Shown here: positions 1 through 8,199 of the stretch, one piece after another
Position numbering within the stretch: the stretch's first letter is position 1
How the letters are laid out: every line of letters starts with the position of its first letter
Source: Candidatus Flavonifractor merdavium
Lineage (GTDB): Bacteria > Bacillota > Clostridia > Oscillospirales > Oscillospiraceae
NCBI GenBank assembly: GCA_019119335.1
Contig: DWXF01000011.1
Span: 1 to 64,000, forward strand
DNA: 64,000 nt
Direction of reading: 5' to 3'
Notes under the pieces: generated by a model
Seen by the model: the letters and a program-made list of their open reading frames with translations, nothing else
Database searches by the model: none
Told to the model about the DNA's origin: nothing
Position numbers and translations under genes: made by a program

Positions 1-53
<53 letters not shown>

Positions 54-56
54 GTA

Positions 57-130
57 TGGAGCGGGTGATGGGAATCGAACCCACGCGACCAGCTTGGAAG
101 GCTGGGATTCTACCATTGAACTACACCCGC
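57..130 (-). tRNA. tRNA-Gly(TCC)
   Basis: A complete cloverleaf reads on the minus strand: acceptor GCGGGTG pairs with CACCCGC, the anticodon stem CCAGC/GCTGG encloses CTTCCAA (anticodon TCC, reads GGA), and the T-arm carries GTTCGATTC. The discriminator T is followed by an encoded CCA at 59-57. It is the first gene of a tRNA-Gly / tRNA-Arg pair. Confidence 0.95.
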
Positions 131-163
131 ATGGGTACTGACCTGAACGATGTCAGCCAGGAT

Positions 164-192
164 ATAATAGCATATTGTGGGTGGAATGTCAA
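164..192 (-). promoter_or_regulatory. Promoter of the tRNA-Gly/tRNA-Arg pair
   Basis: Minus-strand -35 TTGACA (192-187) and -10 TATTAT (169-164) are separated by 17 bases, about 30 bases ahead of the tRNA-Gly 5' end. This is a near-consensus housekeeping promoter. Confidence 0.75.
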
Positions 193-212
193 TGCTTTTT
201 TCCATCAAAGAG

Positions 213-248
213 AAAAATTCTGTGCCCGCCAATAAAACGGCGGGCACA
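213..248 (-). terminator. Terminator of the tryptophan ABC transporter operon
   Basis: Just past the ATPase stop codon the minus strand carries TGTGCCCGCC and its complement around a 7-base loop (248-221), followed by a run of T. It separates the operon from the tRNA promoter. Confidence 0.8.
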
Positions 249-257
249 GAAGATCAG

Positions 258-1064
258 TCAATCGTTGGAGAGCAGGATACGGTCGTTGTCCAGGGCTTTT
301 CCGGCGCCCGTCCGGAAGCGCTCCAGCAGGTCCTCCACGGTCAGGCCCTTCCGCTCCTCACCCTTCAGGTCCAGCACGATCCGTCCGGAGTCCATCATAA
401 AGGTGCGGTTGCCCAGTTCCAGAGCATTTTTCATGTTGTGGGTGATCATCATACATGTCAGATGCTCCCGGGACACGATTTCCTTGGTGAGGGAGAGCAC
501 TTTTTCCGCTGTGCCGGGGTCCAGGGCGGCGGTGTGCTCATCCAGCAGCAGCAGCTTGGGGGGGACCATGGTGGACATGAGCAGGGTAAGGGCCTGCCGC
601 TGGCCGCCGGAGAGCAGCCCCACCGGCTGACGCATCCGGTCCTCCAGACCCATATCCAGTCTGGCCAGCTGTGCGCGGAAGAATTCCTTGTCCGCCCTGG
701 ACACCCGGCTGAAAAAGGCCCTCTGGTGCTTGGCGGTGCGGAGATAGGCCAAGGCCAGGTTTTCCTCAATGGTCATGTGGGGGGCGGTGCCCCGCATGGG
801 GTCCTGGAACAGCCGGCCGATCTGGCGGCTGCGGCGGTAGGCGGGCAGATAGGTGATGTTGCGGCCGTCCAGCCGGATGGAGCCCTGGTCGGGGTAAAAA
901 TCCCCTGCCACGGCGTTGAACAGAGTGGACTTGCCCGCGCCGTTGGAACCCACGATGGTGACGAAATCTCCGTCCTCCAGCGTGACGCTCAGGCCGTTCA
1001 GCGCCTTTTTCTCGTTAACGGTGCCGGGATTGAAGGTTTTGGAGATGTTGCGCAGCTCCAGCAT
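258..1064 (-). CDS. trpZ: ABC transporter ATP-binding protein, T-box(Trp)-controlled operon
   Basis: The 268-residue cytoplasmic ATPase powers amino-acid uptake with the permease and lipoprotein encoded just upstream. Walker A GSNGAGKS is at residues 39-46, the LSGGQ signature at 151-155, and Walker B LLLLDEH at 171-177. It belongs to the COG1101-type ATPases that pair with COG4120 permeases and COG2984 binding proteins. It is the last gene of a three-gene operon, one base after the permease stop, and is followed by a terminator. The tryptophan assignment comes from the UGG-specifier T-box in front of the operon, not from the ATPase itself. The trpXYZ naming follows the streptococcal system and is tentative. 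Confidence 0.85.
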   Translation of the reverse strand: MLELRNISKTFNPGTVNEKKALNGLSVTLEDGDFVTIVGSNGAGKSTLFNAVAGDFYPDQGSIRLDGRNITYLPAYRRSRQIGRLFQDPMRGTAPHMTIEENLALAYLRTAKHQRAFFSRVSRADKEFFRAQLARLDMGLEDRMRQPVGLLSGGQRQALTLLMSTMVPPKLLLLDEHTAALDPGTAEKVLSLTKEIVSREHLTCMMITHNMKNALELGNRTFMMDSGRIVLDLKGEERKGLTVEDLLERFRTGAGKALDNDRILLSND

Positions 1065-1065
1065 G

Positions 1066-1977
1066 TCAGTCCGCCTCCTTTCTGGACTGGGCCAGGGCGG
1101 CCCGCTTCTGCCGCTGGAAGTTCCACCACTTTTTCAGGGTGGGGGCGGCGATGGCCAGGCCCACGATGATGGCGGAGACCAGCTTCATATAGTCGGCGGG
1201 GACGTTGGCCCGGAGGGCGGCGGCGTAGATAAAGCGGTAGATGATGCTGCCGGCCAGGACGCCCACCACCCGGCGTACCATGGAGCCCTTGCCAATAAGT
1301 GTTTCGCCGATGACCAGGGCGGCCAGGGCCAGCACCACCATGCCGGTGCCGCTGTTGACGTCGGCGAAGGTGTTGTACTGGGCCACCATGGCGCCGGAGA
1401 GGCCGGTCATGGCGTTGGCCAGACACAGCCCCACGGTGATGGTAAAGGTGGGGTTGATGGAGGAGGCCCGCACCATATCGGCGTTGTCGCCGGTAGCCCG
1501 GATGGACAGGCCCAGACGGGTACCCAGGAAGAGTACCAGCAGCACGCAGATGAGGGCAACCACGATGCCGGTGACCGCCAGCTTGTACCAGCTTCCGGCG
1601 AAGCCGGAGTCCTTGGCCATGGTGTAAATGGTGGTTTTCTGGAACAGGGACAGGTTGCTGGTGCCCATGACCATCAGATTGATGCTGTACAGGCCGATGT
1701 TGGTAACAATGCCCGCCAGGATGGAGGGGACCCCCAGTTTGGTCTGGAGGAAGGCGGTGATGAAACCGGCGGCGGCGGTAGCCAGCATGGCGGCGGGAAG
1801 GGCCAGAATGGGGTGGCCAAACACGCAGCAGACAGCGGACACCGCGCCGCCCAGTACGAAGGCGCCGTCGGTGGTCATATCGGCGATATTTAGAATGGAA
1901 AAGCTCAGAAAGAGGGCCAGGGCAATGGGGGCATAGAGGAAACCTGCCTCCAGGGCGGTCTGGACAATGGTGAGCAT
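1066..1977 (-). CDS. trpY: ABC transporter permease, T-box(Trp)-controlled operon
   Basis: This 303-residue polytopic membrane protein has about eight hydrophobic helices from the N-terminus (LTIVQTALEAGFLYAPIA) to residue ~275, then a basic C-terminal tail. It resembles the single-permease COG4120 family, which transports amino acids with a COG2984 lipoprotein and is distantly related to branched-chain amino-acid permeases. It is the middle gene of the operon: the lipoprotein gene ends 67 bases before it and the ATPase gene begins one base after it. A GC-rich hairpin sits in the upstream gap. Substrate specificity for tryptophan is inferred from the T-box leader. Confidence 0.85.
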   Translation of the reverse strand: MLTIVQTALEAGFLYAPIALALFLSFSILNIADMTTDGAFVLGGAVSAVCCVFGHPILALPAAMLATAAAGFITAFLQTKLGVPSILAGIVTNIGLYSINLMVMGTSNLSLFQKTTIYTMAKDSGFAGSWYKLAVTGIVVALICVLLVLFLGTRLGLSIRATGDNADMVRASSINPTFTITVGLCLANAMTGLSGAMVAQYNTFADVNSGTGMVVLALAALVIGETLIGKGSMVRRVVGVLAGSIIYRFIYAAALRANVPADYMKLVSAIIVGLAIAAPTLKKWWNFQRQKRAALAQSRKEAD

Positions 1978-2003
1978 GGAAAAGCGCTCCTTTCACGCGG
2001 CGC

Positions 2004-2028
2004 AGCCCCCGCCGGAGGGGCGGGGGCT
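2004..2028 (-). other. Intra-operon hairpin between binding protein and permease
   Basis: A perfect 10-base stem (AGCCCCCGCC with its complement, loop GGAG) lies in the 67-base gap. On the minus strand no T-run follows, so it is unlikely to terminate. It may protect the 3' end of the binding-protein message and raise its level over the permease, which is common in ABC importer operons. Confidence 0.45.
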
Positions 2029-2044
2029 TTCGGCCGGAATCCTG

Positions 2045-3073
2045 TTACTCCTGGGTGGTCTGGACCTCCACCAGGCTGGAGCCCATGTCGTTGAACACGG
2101 CATAGTCCACGCCAAGGGCGGCGGCGGTCTCGGTGTTGACGGTGATGATGTCGCCGGCTACGGTGACGAACTCAGGGACTTCGCCGGTCTGGAGCACCTC
2201 CAGGGCCAGATCAGCGGTCTTGGTGCCCAGGTCGGTGTAGTTGACGCCGCAGGTGGCGAAGGCGCCGTTGCGCACGAAGGAGTCGGCTCCGGCGTAGTGG
2301 GGGATGCCCGCCTCAGCCAGCGTGGGGGCGATGGCCAGCTCAGCGTTCATGACCACGTTGTCGGTGGGGGTGAACACCGCGTCCACCTGGTCCAGCATGG
2401 AGTTGACAGCGGCCACGATCTCGTCGGTGGTGTTGCCGGTCTTGTCGATATAGGGAATACCCTTCCCGTCCAGGTAGGCCTTGGCGGCTTCAATGGCAGG
2501 GCCGCTGTTGACTTCGGAGGTGGAGTAGAGCAGGCCCACGGTCTCCACGTCGGGGTTCTGGGCCAGCATCATGTCCAGCAGAAATTCGGTGTCCAGGGCA
2601 TCACTGGTGCCGGTGACATAGGAGATACCGGTGAGTCCGGCCGCCTCGGGATAGCTGACGGTGCCGTAAATCACAGGGGTCTCGGTCTCCTGGGCGGCGG
2701 CCACCATCTGCTGGGCGGCGGTGGTGCCGATGGGGATGATGGCGTCATAGTCGTCGGCAATGATCTGGGCGCCGATCTGAGACAGGGTAGAGGGGTCGTT
2801 GTTGCCGTTGAAGTCCTGATAGGTGATGCTGATGCCCAGCTCGGCGGCCTTGGCGTCCAGCTCCGCGGTAATGGCGTCCCGGATCTCGTTCATAGAGGCG
2901 TGGTCCAACTGCCGCACCACAGCTACTCTGTATCCGTCGCCGGTGGCGGAAGGCGTGTTGGAGCTGCCGGCGGGGGTTTCGGCATTGCCCTGGGTGCCGC
3001 CGGAGCAGGCGGAGAGGGACAGGGTCAGCGCGGCGGCGGCGGTGAGAGACAGGATGTTGTTCAGCTTTTTCAT
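2045..3073 (-). CDS. trpX: ABC transporter substrate-binding lipoprotein (tryptophan, inferred)
   Basis: The protein is 342 residues, with a lipoprotein signal peptide: a basic MKKLNN start, a hydrophobic stretch, then LSAC with Cys23 as the lipid-modified residue and a Ser/Thr/Gly/Pro-rich linker. The rest fits the COG2984 (ABC substrate-binding, periplasmic-binding fold type I) family. The start at 3073 is chosen because GGAGGAACCTATC precedes it and the signal peptide begins there. An in-frame extension to 3217 is open but would run through the T-box terminator. It is the first gene of the operon, 50 bases downstream of that terminator, and should be made when charged tRNA-Trp is scarce. 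Confidence 0.88.
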   Translation of the reverse strand: MKKLNNILSLTAAAALTLSLSACSGGTQGNAETPAGSSNTPSATGDGYRVAVVRQLDHASMNEIRDAITAELDAKAAELGISITYQDFNGNNDPSTLSQIGAQIIADDYDAIIPIGTTAAQQMVAAAQETETPVIYGTVSYPEAAGLTGISYVTGTSDALDTEFLLDMMLAQNPDVETVGLLYSTSEVNSGPAIEAAKAYLDGKGIPYIDKTGNTTDEIVAAVNSMLDQVDAVFTPTDNVVMNAELAIAPTLAEAGIPHYAGADSFVRNGAFATCGVNYTDLGTKTADLALEVLQTGEVPEFVTVAGDIITVNTETAAALGVDYAVFNDMGSSLVEVQTTQE

Positions 3074-3119
3074 GATAGGTTCCTCCATAAAATGAATTTG
3101 GATGGCAGATGGTGCAGAA

Positions 3120-3407
3120 GATAAAAAAACGCTTTTGCCCCATGTATGGGACAAAAGCGTTGAAACACTTCTGCGATACCACCCAAATTGACGTCGTATG
3201 ACGTCCGCTCGCTTCACGCACCATCATGCGTGCCCGATGGATAACGGGTGGGATCCCGTCGGCATCTACTTGGTTGCCCGTTCAAGCCGCCCTCGGAAGT
3301 CCATTCACCGGTCTCTTCACGCCCTGATCCCACCACCCAGGACTCTCTTTGCATCGGAGATAGTCGGCTACTTCTCTTCCTCACAGGTTTACTTTATGGA
3401 ACTGTTG
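3120..3407 (-). promoter_or_regulatory. T-box riboswitch leader, Trp (UGG) specifier
   Basis: On the minus strand the leader runs from the promoter to a terminator. The T-box sequence GGGTGGTATCGCAG lies at about 3185-3171. It is followed by a strong terminator, a stem of about 12 pairs (AACGCTTTTGTCCC with a near-complement) ending in seven T at 3161-3120. In Stem I the 3' side of the specifier loop reads GTGAA-TGG-ACTTCCGAG. The codon at 3303-3301 is UGG (Trp), and the AGAGAG bulge motif sits upstream. Known mechanism: uncharged tRNA-Trp stabilises the antiterminator and lets transcription continue into the ABC transporter. Confidence 0.9.
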
Positions 3408-3413
3408 TAATGC

Positions 3414-3442
3414 ATTATAATCACGTGGGCGGACTTTGTCAA
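3414..3442 (-). promoter_or_regulatory. Consensus promoter of the T-box(Trp) operon
   Basis: Perfect TTGACA (3442-3437), 17-base spacer, perfect TATAAT (3419-3414) on the minus strand. The stop codon of the upstream EamA gene (3441-3439) lies inside the -35 hexamer. Confidence 0.9.
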
Positions 3443-4341
3443 CCCTTTTTTCGCAGGAAAGAAAACTTGGTTTCGGAGCACACCACCGCCAGGAAGATGA
3501 GGGCGAAGCCCAGGAACATGAGGGCGGTGGGCCGCTCGTCGGTGAGCAGGATGGAGAAGAGCACGCCGAAGGGGGCCTCCAGGGACAGCAGCACGGCGGC
3601 GGTGGCGGGCGCGGTGTATTTTTGGCCGATGTTCTGGAACAGCAGGGCGCCGCAGGAGGAGAAGATCACCAGGTAAATCAGGCCGAAGATCAGGTCCTGA
3701 TTAAAGACCGCCGGGGATACGGTGGTCCGTGTGAAGAGTACCCCAAGCCAGGAGAAGATGGCGAAGGAGGCAAACTGCAGGGTGGTCAGGATAAAGATAT
3801 CCCGCCCATCGGAGTACTTGGACACGGCCACAATGTGGCAGGCAAAGAAGAAGCCGCCGATAAGGGTGAGCACGTCGCCGAAGTTGAAGGCGGAGGCGTT
3901 GCTCCCGGTCACCGATACCAGGGCGATGCCGCCGATACACAGGAAGGCGGCCAGCACATTGAACTTATCAGGGCGGCGCTTGGCGATCAGCCAGTACAGG
4001 AAGGGGACGATGACGCAGTAGACCGCGGTAAAGAAGGCGTTTTTGCCCGGGGTGGTGCGCTCCAGGCCATAGGTCTGGAAGGTGTAGGCCAGAAACAGGC
4101 AGAAGCCCATGACGGTGCCGCCGATGAGATACTGCTTGTCGCACACCTTCCATCGGGGCAGGAATACGATGGCCAGTACAATGGCCGAGGCGCTGAACCG
4201 GATGGCCAGCAGCCAGAAGGTGGGCAGCACGTCCACACTTGTTTTCATCACCACGAAGGAACTGCCCCAGATGATGGTGGCCAGAATGATCAGTGGGGTG
4301 GCAAACTTGGCCAGGCCGGATTTTTCTTTTTGTTGGCTCAT
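3439..4341 (-). CDS. EamA/DMT-family membrane transporter
   Basis: This 300-residue inner-membrane protein has ten predicted helices arranged as two EamA repeats (first roughly residues 15-145, second 155-290). Such drug/metabolite transporters export amino acids, nucleosides or other small molecules; the substrate cannot be told from sequence. Features seen include the family-typical WGSSFVVMK near residue 25 and a basic C-terminus. The start at 4341 has GGAGAGGTACAACC in front. It is transcribed toward the tryptophan transporter, and its stop codon falls within that operon's -35 box. No terminator is seen between them, so read-through into the T-box leader is likely. Confidence 0.85.
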   Translation of the reverse strand: MSQQKEKSGLAKFATPLIILATIIWGSSFVVMKTSVDVLPTFWLLAIRFSASAIVLAIVFLPRWKVCDKQYLIGGTVMGFCLFLAYTFQTYGLERTTPGKNAFFTAVYCVIVPFLYWLIAKRRPDKFNVLAAFLCIGGIALVSVTGSNASAFNFGDVLTLIGGFFFACHIVAVSKYSDGRDIFILTTLQFASFAIFSWLGVLFTRTTVSPAVFNQDLIFGLIYLVIFSSCGALLFQNIGQKYTAPATAAVLLSLEAPFGVLFSILLTDERPTALMFLGFALIFLAVVCSETKFSFLRKKG

Positions 4342-4343
4342 GG

Positions 4344-4372
4344 TTGTACCTCTCCTTTAGCTATGGTAAGAT
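4344..4372 (+). promoter_or_regulatory. Promoter for the DNA glycosylase / HAD pair
   Basis: TTGTAC (4344-4349), 17-base spacer, TAAGAT (4367-4372). It begins just outside the divergent EamA start codon and covers that gene's ribosome binding region. Confidence 0.5.
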
Positions 4373-4404
4373 AGGATGAGATTCGCTGAAAGGGGGATGG
4401 AACC

Positions 4405-4989
4405 GTGGAAAAGCTGGGTCGGGAGTTCTTTGACCGGGACACCGTGGCGGTGGCCCGGGACCTGCTGGGGAAGGTGCTGGTGCGCAGGGTGGACGGCATG
4501 ACCCTGTCCGGGCGCATTACCGAGACCGAGGCCTATGTGGGGCGGATGGACAAGGCCTGCCACGCCTATGGCTACCGGCGCACCGCCCGGACGGAGACCC
4601 TGTTCGCTCCGCCCGGTACCGCCTACATCTACCTGATCTACGGAATCTATCACTGCCTCAACTTTGTCACCGAACCGGAGGGAGAGCCCAGCGCGGTGCT
4701 CCTGCGGGGGCTGGTCCCCGTGGAGGGGACGGCCGAGATGGCCCGCCGCAGGTTTGGGAAGGAGCCGGAACAGCTCACCTCCTATCAAAAAAAGCATTTT
4801 TTGGACGGGCCGGGGAAGGTGTGCATGGCCCTGGGCCTGACCCGGGCCCAAAACGGTCTGGACCTGACGGGGGAGGAGCTGTTCCTTGCGGACGACGGCT
4901 CCCCCCAGCCTGCCTTTCATACCGGGACGCGTATCGGCATCGACTATGCGGAAGAGGCGGTCCATTTTCCATGGAGGTTTTATCTGTGA
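4405..4989 (+). CDS. DNA-3-methyladenine glycosylase (AAG/MPG family)
   Basis: This 194-residue base-excision repair enzyme removes alkylated purines from DNA. The AAG fold is recognised by ETEAY at residues 40-44 and by the FAPPGTAYIYLIYGIYHC block at about 67-84. In ETEAY, Glu42 matches the catalytic Glu of human AAG and Tyr44 its base-flipping Tyr. Length fits the bacterial family. It starts with GTG at 4405, preceded by AGGGGGA; the ATG at 4397 is in another frame. The stop overlaps the GTG start of the following HAD gene (GTGA), so the two are translationally coupled. Confidence 0.93.
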   Translation: MEKLGREFFDRDTVAVARDLLGKVLVRRVDGMTLSGRITETEAYVGRMDKACHAYGYRRTARTETLFAPPGTAYIYLIYGIYHCLNFVTEPEGEPSAVLLRGLVPVEGTAEMARRRFGKEPEQLTSYQKKHFLDGPGKVCMALGLTRAQNGLDLTGEELFLADDGSPQPAFHTGTRIGIDYAEEAVHFPWRFYL

Positions 4990-5612
4990 AACTGTTTGAT
5001 TTTGACGGCACGCTGGTGGATTCCAACGGGGTGTGGGTGAAGGTGGACAACACCTTCCTGGAGCGCCGGGGGCTGAAGGCCACCCAGGAGTACAGCGAGA
5101 CGGTGGGCCACTCCATTTTCCCCATTGCCGCCCAGTATACCAAGGACTATTACCACCTCAGCGAGGACCCGGAGGCGATCATGGCCGAGTGGACCGAGCT
5201 GGGCCGGGCGGCCTACGCCAGTCAGGTGCCCCTGAAGCCGGGGGCCAAAGCCTATCTGGACAAGTGCCGGGCGGAGGGAGAGCGGATGGCCCTCCTCACC
5301 GCCTGCGTGCCCGAGTTCTGCCAAACAGCCATGGACCGGCTGGGCCTGACGGACTATTTTTGTCAGGTGATCTACGTCCAGAAGCTGGGTGTGGAAAAGC
5401 GGGACCCCCGGGCCTTTACCCTGGCCCTGGAGCGGCTGGGGGAACAGGGGGCGGCCTGTACCCTGTATGAGGATTCCCCCGGCGTGTGCCGCACCGCCAA
5501 GGAGGTGGGACTGACGGTAGTAGGGGTGTACGACCCCTTCTACGCCCACTATGAGGAGGAGATGCGCGCCTTCTGTCACCGGTATATCAAATCGTTTACC
5601 GAGCTTTTATAG
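4986..5612 (+). CDS. HAD-superfamily phosphatase
   Basis: A 208-residue soluble hydrolase. Motif I is DFDGT at residues 5-9, with Asp5 the expected nucleophile and Asp7 the general acid. A helical cap follows, then LLTAC (motif II region), a Lys in the GVEKRDP segment (motif III) and YEDSPG (motif IV). The overall shape fits the phosphoglycolate-phosphatase-like subgroup, but the substrate is unknown. The start is GTG 4986, chosen because GGAGG lies 8 bases upstream and the codon overlaps the glycosylase stop. The in-frame ATG at 4971 would place the ribosome site inside the coding region. A damage-repair role is only suggested by its neighbour. Confidence 0.85.
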   Translation: MKLFDFDGTLVDSNGVWVKVDNTFLERRGLKATQEYSETVGHSIFPIAAQYTKDYYHLSEDPEAIMAEWTELGRAAYASQVPLKPGAKAYLDKCRAEGERMALLTACVPEFCQTAMDRLGLTDYFCQVIYVQKLGVEKRDPRAFTLALERLGEQGAACTLYEDSPGVCRTAKEVGLTVVGVYDPFYAHYEEEMRAFCHRYIKSFTELL

Positions 5613-5638
5613 GGACGGGCTTTGCCCGTCCCCTTTTT
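5612..5638 (+). terminator. Terminator after the HAD gene
   Basis: GGGACGGGC - TTT - GCCCGTCCC followed by CTTTTTATT on the plus strand, between two converging genes. It begins in the HAD stop codon. Confidence 0.85.
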
Positions 5639-8093
5639 ATTCGCCCTTTTTCATATACTGGGCGGCGGACTTCAGCATCAGCTTCTTGGTGCCCACGCTG
5701 TCGAAGGCGATCTCCACCAGCGCGTCGCCCCCCATGGGGGTGAGCTTGGTGATGAGCCCCTTACCGAAGGCCTTATGGACCACCGAATCTCCCGCCCGGA
5801 AGTCGGGACCGGCGGCGGGGGCGGCGGAGCCAGCCTTGGGGCTCTTCCAGTCGGGGGCGGGGGCAGAGGAGGCGCCTGAGCCGTAGGAGGAGGTGCCCAT
5901 GGAGAACCCCCGCTCGAAGGTGCGGCGGGGACGAGGGGCCTTCTGGGGCCGCTCCTCATTCTGCCGCTCCGAGTAGGGCAGACGGCCGGATTTTTCCACA
6001 TACTCCGGCGGGATCTCGCCCAGGAAGCGGGAGGGCCGGTTGGAGTTGGTGCGGCCAAAGAGCATCCGCTGGGAGGCGCAGGTCATGTGCAGCTTCTCCT
6101 TGGCCCGGGTCATGGCCACGTAGCACAGCCGCCGCTCCTCCTCCATCTCCGCCGGCTCTCCGATGGCCCGGATGCCGGGGAAGATACCCTCTTCCACACC
6201 CACCACAAAGACCACCGGAAACTCCAGGCCCTTGGCGGAGTGCATGGTCATCATCACCACGCAGTCCTCGCTGGCATCGTGGCTGTCAATGTCGGTGTAC
6301 AGGGCGATCTCGTCCAAAAAGCCCGCCAGGGAGGGTTCCTCCAGCGTGTTGTCCAGATAGTTCTGGATGGAGGAGAGCACCTCTCGCACGTTTTCCAGCC
6401 GGGTGCGGTCCTCGATGGTACGCTTCTGCTCCAGCATGACGGCGTAGCCGGTGCGCTGGATCACCTCCTCGTAGAAGTCGGGGAGGGAGAGCTCCGCCGC
6501 CAGCCGCTGCAGGTCTGCGATCAGCTCGGCAAACTGGCCTAGCTTGGGGGCGGCCTTCTGGAGCTCCGGCCACTTCTGGGGCTGGCGCACCACATCCCAC
6601 AGGGACAGCCCCTCCTGCTGGGCGATGTTCTGGGCCCGGTCAATGGTGGAGGCCCCGATGCCCCGGGGGGGATTGTTGATGATCCGGCTCAGCCGCAGGT
6701 CGTCCCGGGGATTGTTGACCACGCACAGGTAGGCCAGCATATCCTTGACCTCCGCCCGGTCAAAGAACCGGATGCCGCCGATGATGCGGTAGGGTACACC
6801 GTTGCGCTTGAAGGCCTGCTCGATCTGGTTGGACTGGGCGTTCATCCGGTAGAGCACCGCGTGGTCCTTCCAGCTCCGCCCGGCGGAGTAGTCCGCCAGG
6901 ATCTGGGCGGCCACGTACTGGGCCTCCTCGTGCTCGTTCATGGCGGTGTAGCACTGCACCTTGTCCCCGGCGTCGTGCTCGGTCCACAGCTCCTTGCCCT
7001 TGCGGCCCTCGTTGTTGCGGATGACCGCGTTGGAGGCCTCCAGGATGTTCTTGGTGGAGCGGTAATTCTGCTCCAGCCGGATCACCCGGGCTCCCTTGTA
7101 CTGGCTCTCAAAGGAGAGGATGTTCTCAATGGTGGCCCCCCGGAAACGGTAGATGGACTGGTCGTCGTCGCCCACCACGCAGATATTCTCATAGCCTCCC
7201 GCCAGAGTGGAGGCCAGCAGATATTGCAGGTTGTTGGTGTCCTGGTACTCGTCGATGAGCACATAGCGGAACTTTCGCTGATAGTAGCTGCGCACATCCT
7301 CGAACTGCTGGAGCAGCCGCACTGTGTCCAGGATGATGTCGTCAAAATCCAGGGCGTTGGCCTCTTTCAGCCGCCGCTCGTACTCCACATAGATCTTGGC
7401 GATCTTCACCAGCCGGAAGTCCCCGGACTTCTCGCACTGAGCCAGATAGTCCGCCCCGGATTGCATGGCGTCCTTGGCCCGGGAGATATAGCCCAGTACC
7501 GAGCGGGCGGAGAAGGTCTTGTCGTCCAGGTTGAAGTCCTTCACGATGTCCTTGATCACCCGCTCGGAGTCGGCGGTGTCATAGATGGTGAAGGAGCGGT
7601 CAAAGCCCAGCCGGTCGATATCCCGCCGCAGCATCCGCACGCAGGCGGAGTGGAAGGTGGAGGCCCAGACGTCGTTGGCGGCTGGGCCCAGCATCCGCTC
7701 CAGGCGCTCTTTCAGCTCTCCGGCGGCCTTGTTGGTGAAGGTGATGGCGATGATGGACCAGGGCACCGCCGGGTCCATGGCGCACAGCCGCTCCTGCTGG
7801 GACTTCCTGGCCGGGTCGGGGTGGCACACGTAGTCCTCCAGAAAGGCCAGGTCGGCGGCCGTCACCCAGTCGGGGGCCTGGTCGCAGTCAGAGCCCCGGC
7901 CGTACTTCATCAGATTGGCGATGCGGTGGATGAGCACGGTGGTCTTGCCGCTGCCCGCTCCGGCCAGCAGCAGCAGCGGCCCCTCGGTGGCCAGCACCGC
8001 CTGGCGCTGCTCCCGGTTCAGGTTCTGAAATTCCAGCTCGATGGCCGCCCGGCGGGCCTTACAGAAGCGCAGTTCTTCCTCTCGGTTCAGCAT
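5637..8093 (-). CDS. pcrA: ATP-dependent DNA helicase PcrA/UvrD
   Basis: A 3'-5' superfamily 1A helicase of about 818 residues, acting in nucleotide excision repair and rolling-circle or replication restart work. Walker A AGAGSGKT is at residues 44-51. Further landmarks are TFTNKAA (motif Ia), DEYQDTN (motif II), GDDDQSIYRFRGA (motif III), the EQNYRSTKNI block (motif IV) and VAMTRAKEKL (motif VI). The C-terminal ~60 residues match the Tudor-like RNA-polymerase-binding domain (VVHKAFGKG). A roughly 50-residue insertion after motif I (about residues 65-110) is longer than in Bacillus PcrA. Start 8093 (MLNREE) is likeliest; 8105 (MDRYML) is possible, since AAGGGAGA abuts it. Confidence 0.95.
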   Translation of the reverse strand: MLNREEELRFCKARRAAIELEFQNLNREQRQAVLATEGPLLLLAGAGSGKTTVLIHRIANLMKYGRGSDCDQAPDWVTAADLAFLEDYVCHPDPARKSQQERLCAMDPAVPWSIIAITFTNKAAGELKERLERMLGPAANDVWASTFHSACVRMLRRDIDRLGFDRSFTIYDTADSERVIKDIVKDFNLDDKTFSARSVLGYISRAKDAMQSGADYLAQCEKSGDFRLVKIAKIYVEYERRLKEANALDFDDIILDTVRLLQQFEDVRSYYQRKFRYVLIDEYQDTNNLQYLLASTLAGGYENICVVGDDDQSIYRFRGATIENILSFESQYKGARVIRLEQNYRSTKNILEASNAVIRNNEGRKGKELWTEHDAGDKVQCYTAMNEHEEAQYVAAQILADYSAGRSWKDHAVLYRMNAQSNQIEQAFKRNGVPYRIIGGIRFFDRAEVKDMLAYLCVVNNPRDDLRLSRIINNPPRGIGASTIDRAQNIAQQEGLSLWDVVRQPQKWPELQKAAPKLGQFAELIADLQRLAAELSLPDFYEEVIQRTGYAVMLEQKRTIEDRTRLENVREVLSSIQNYLDNTLEEPSLAGFLDEIALYTDIDSHDASEDCVVMMTMHSAKGLEFPVVFVVGVEEGIFPGIRAIGEPAEMEEERRLCYVAMTRAKEKLHMTCASQRMLFGRTNSNRPSRFLGEIPPEYVEKSGRLPYSERQNEERPQKAPRPRRTFERGFSMGTSSYGSGASSAPAPDWKSPKAGSAAPAAGPDFRAGDSVVHKAFGKGLITKLTPMGGDALVEIAFDSVGTKKLMLKSAAQYMKKGE

Positions 8094-8163
8094 ATATCTA
8101 TCCATTCTCCCTTGGCAATGGCGGAGCCGCCCACGAATGGACGGCTCCTTTTGTTGTATTCCT

Positions 8164-8192
8164 ATTGTACAAAAAACCGGCGGGCAGGTCAA
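8164..8192 (-). promoter_or_regulatory. pcrA promoter
   Basis: Minus-strand TTGACC (8192-8187), 17-base spacer, TACAAT (8169-8164). The leader it would make contains a hairpin GGAGCCG/CGGCTCC (8148-8123) just before the start; its role is unknown. Confidence 0.65.
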
Positions 8193-8199
8193 CCCCGCT

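Noticed and set aside
3074..3217. N-terminal extension of the Trp-binding lipoprotein
   Set aside because: The frame is open but crosses the T-box terminator; the signal peptide and ribosome site define the start at 3073.
8123..8148. Hairpin as terminator before pcrA
   Set aside because: On the minus strand it is downstream of the pcrA promoter and has no T-run, so it is probably a leader hairpin. On the plus strand no gene precedes it.
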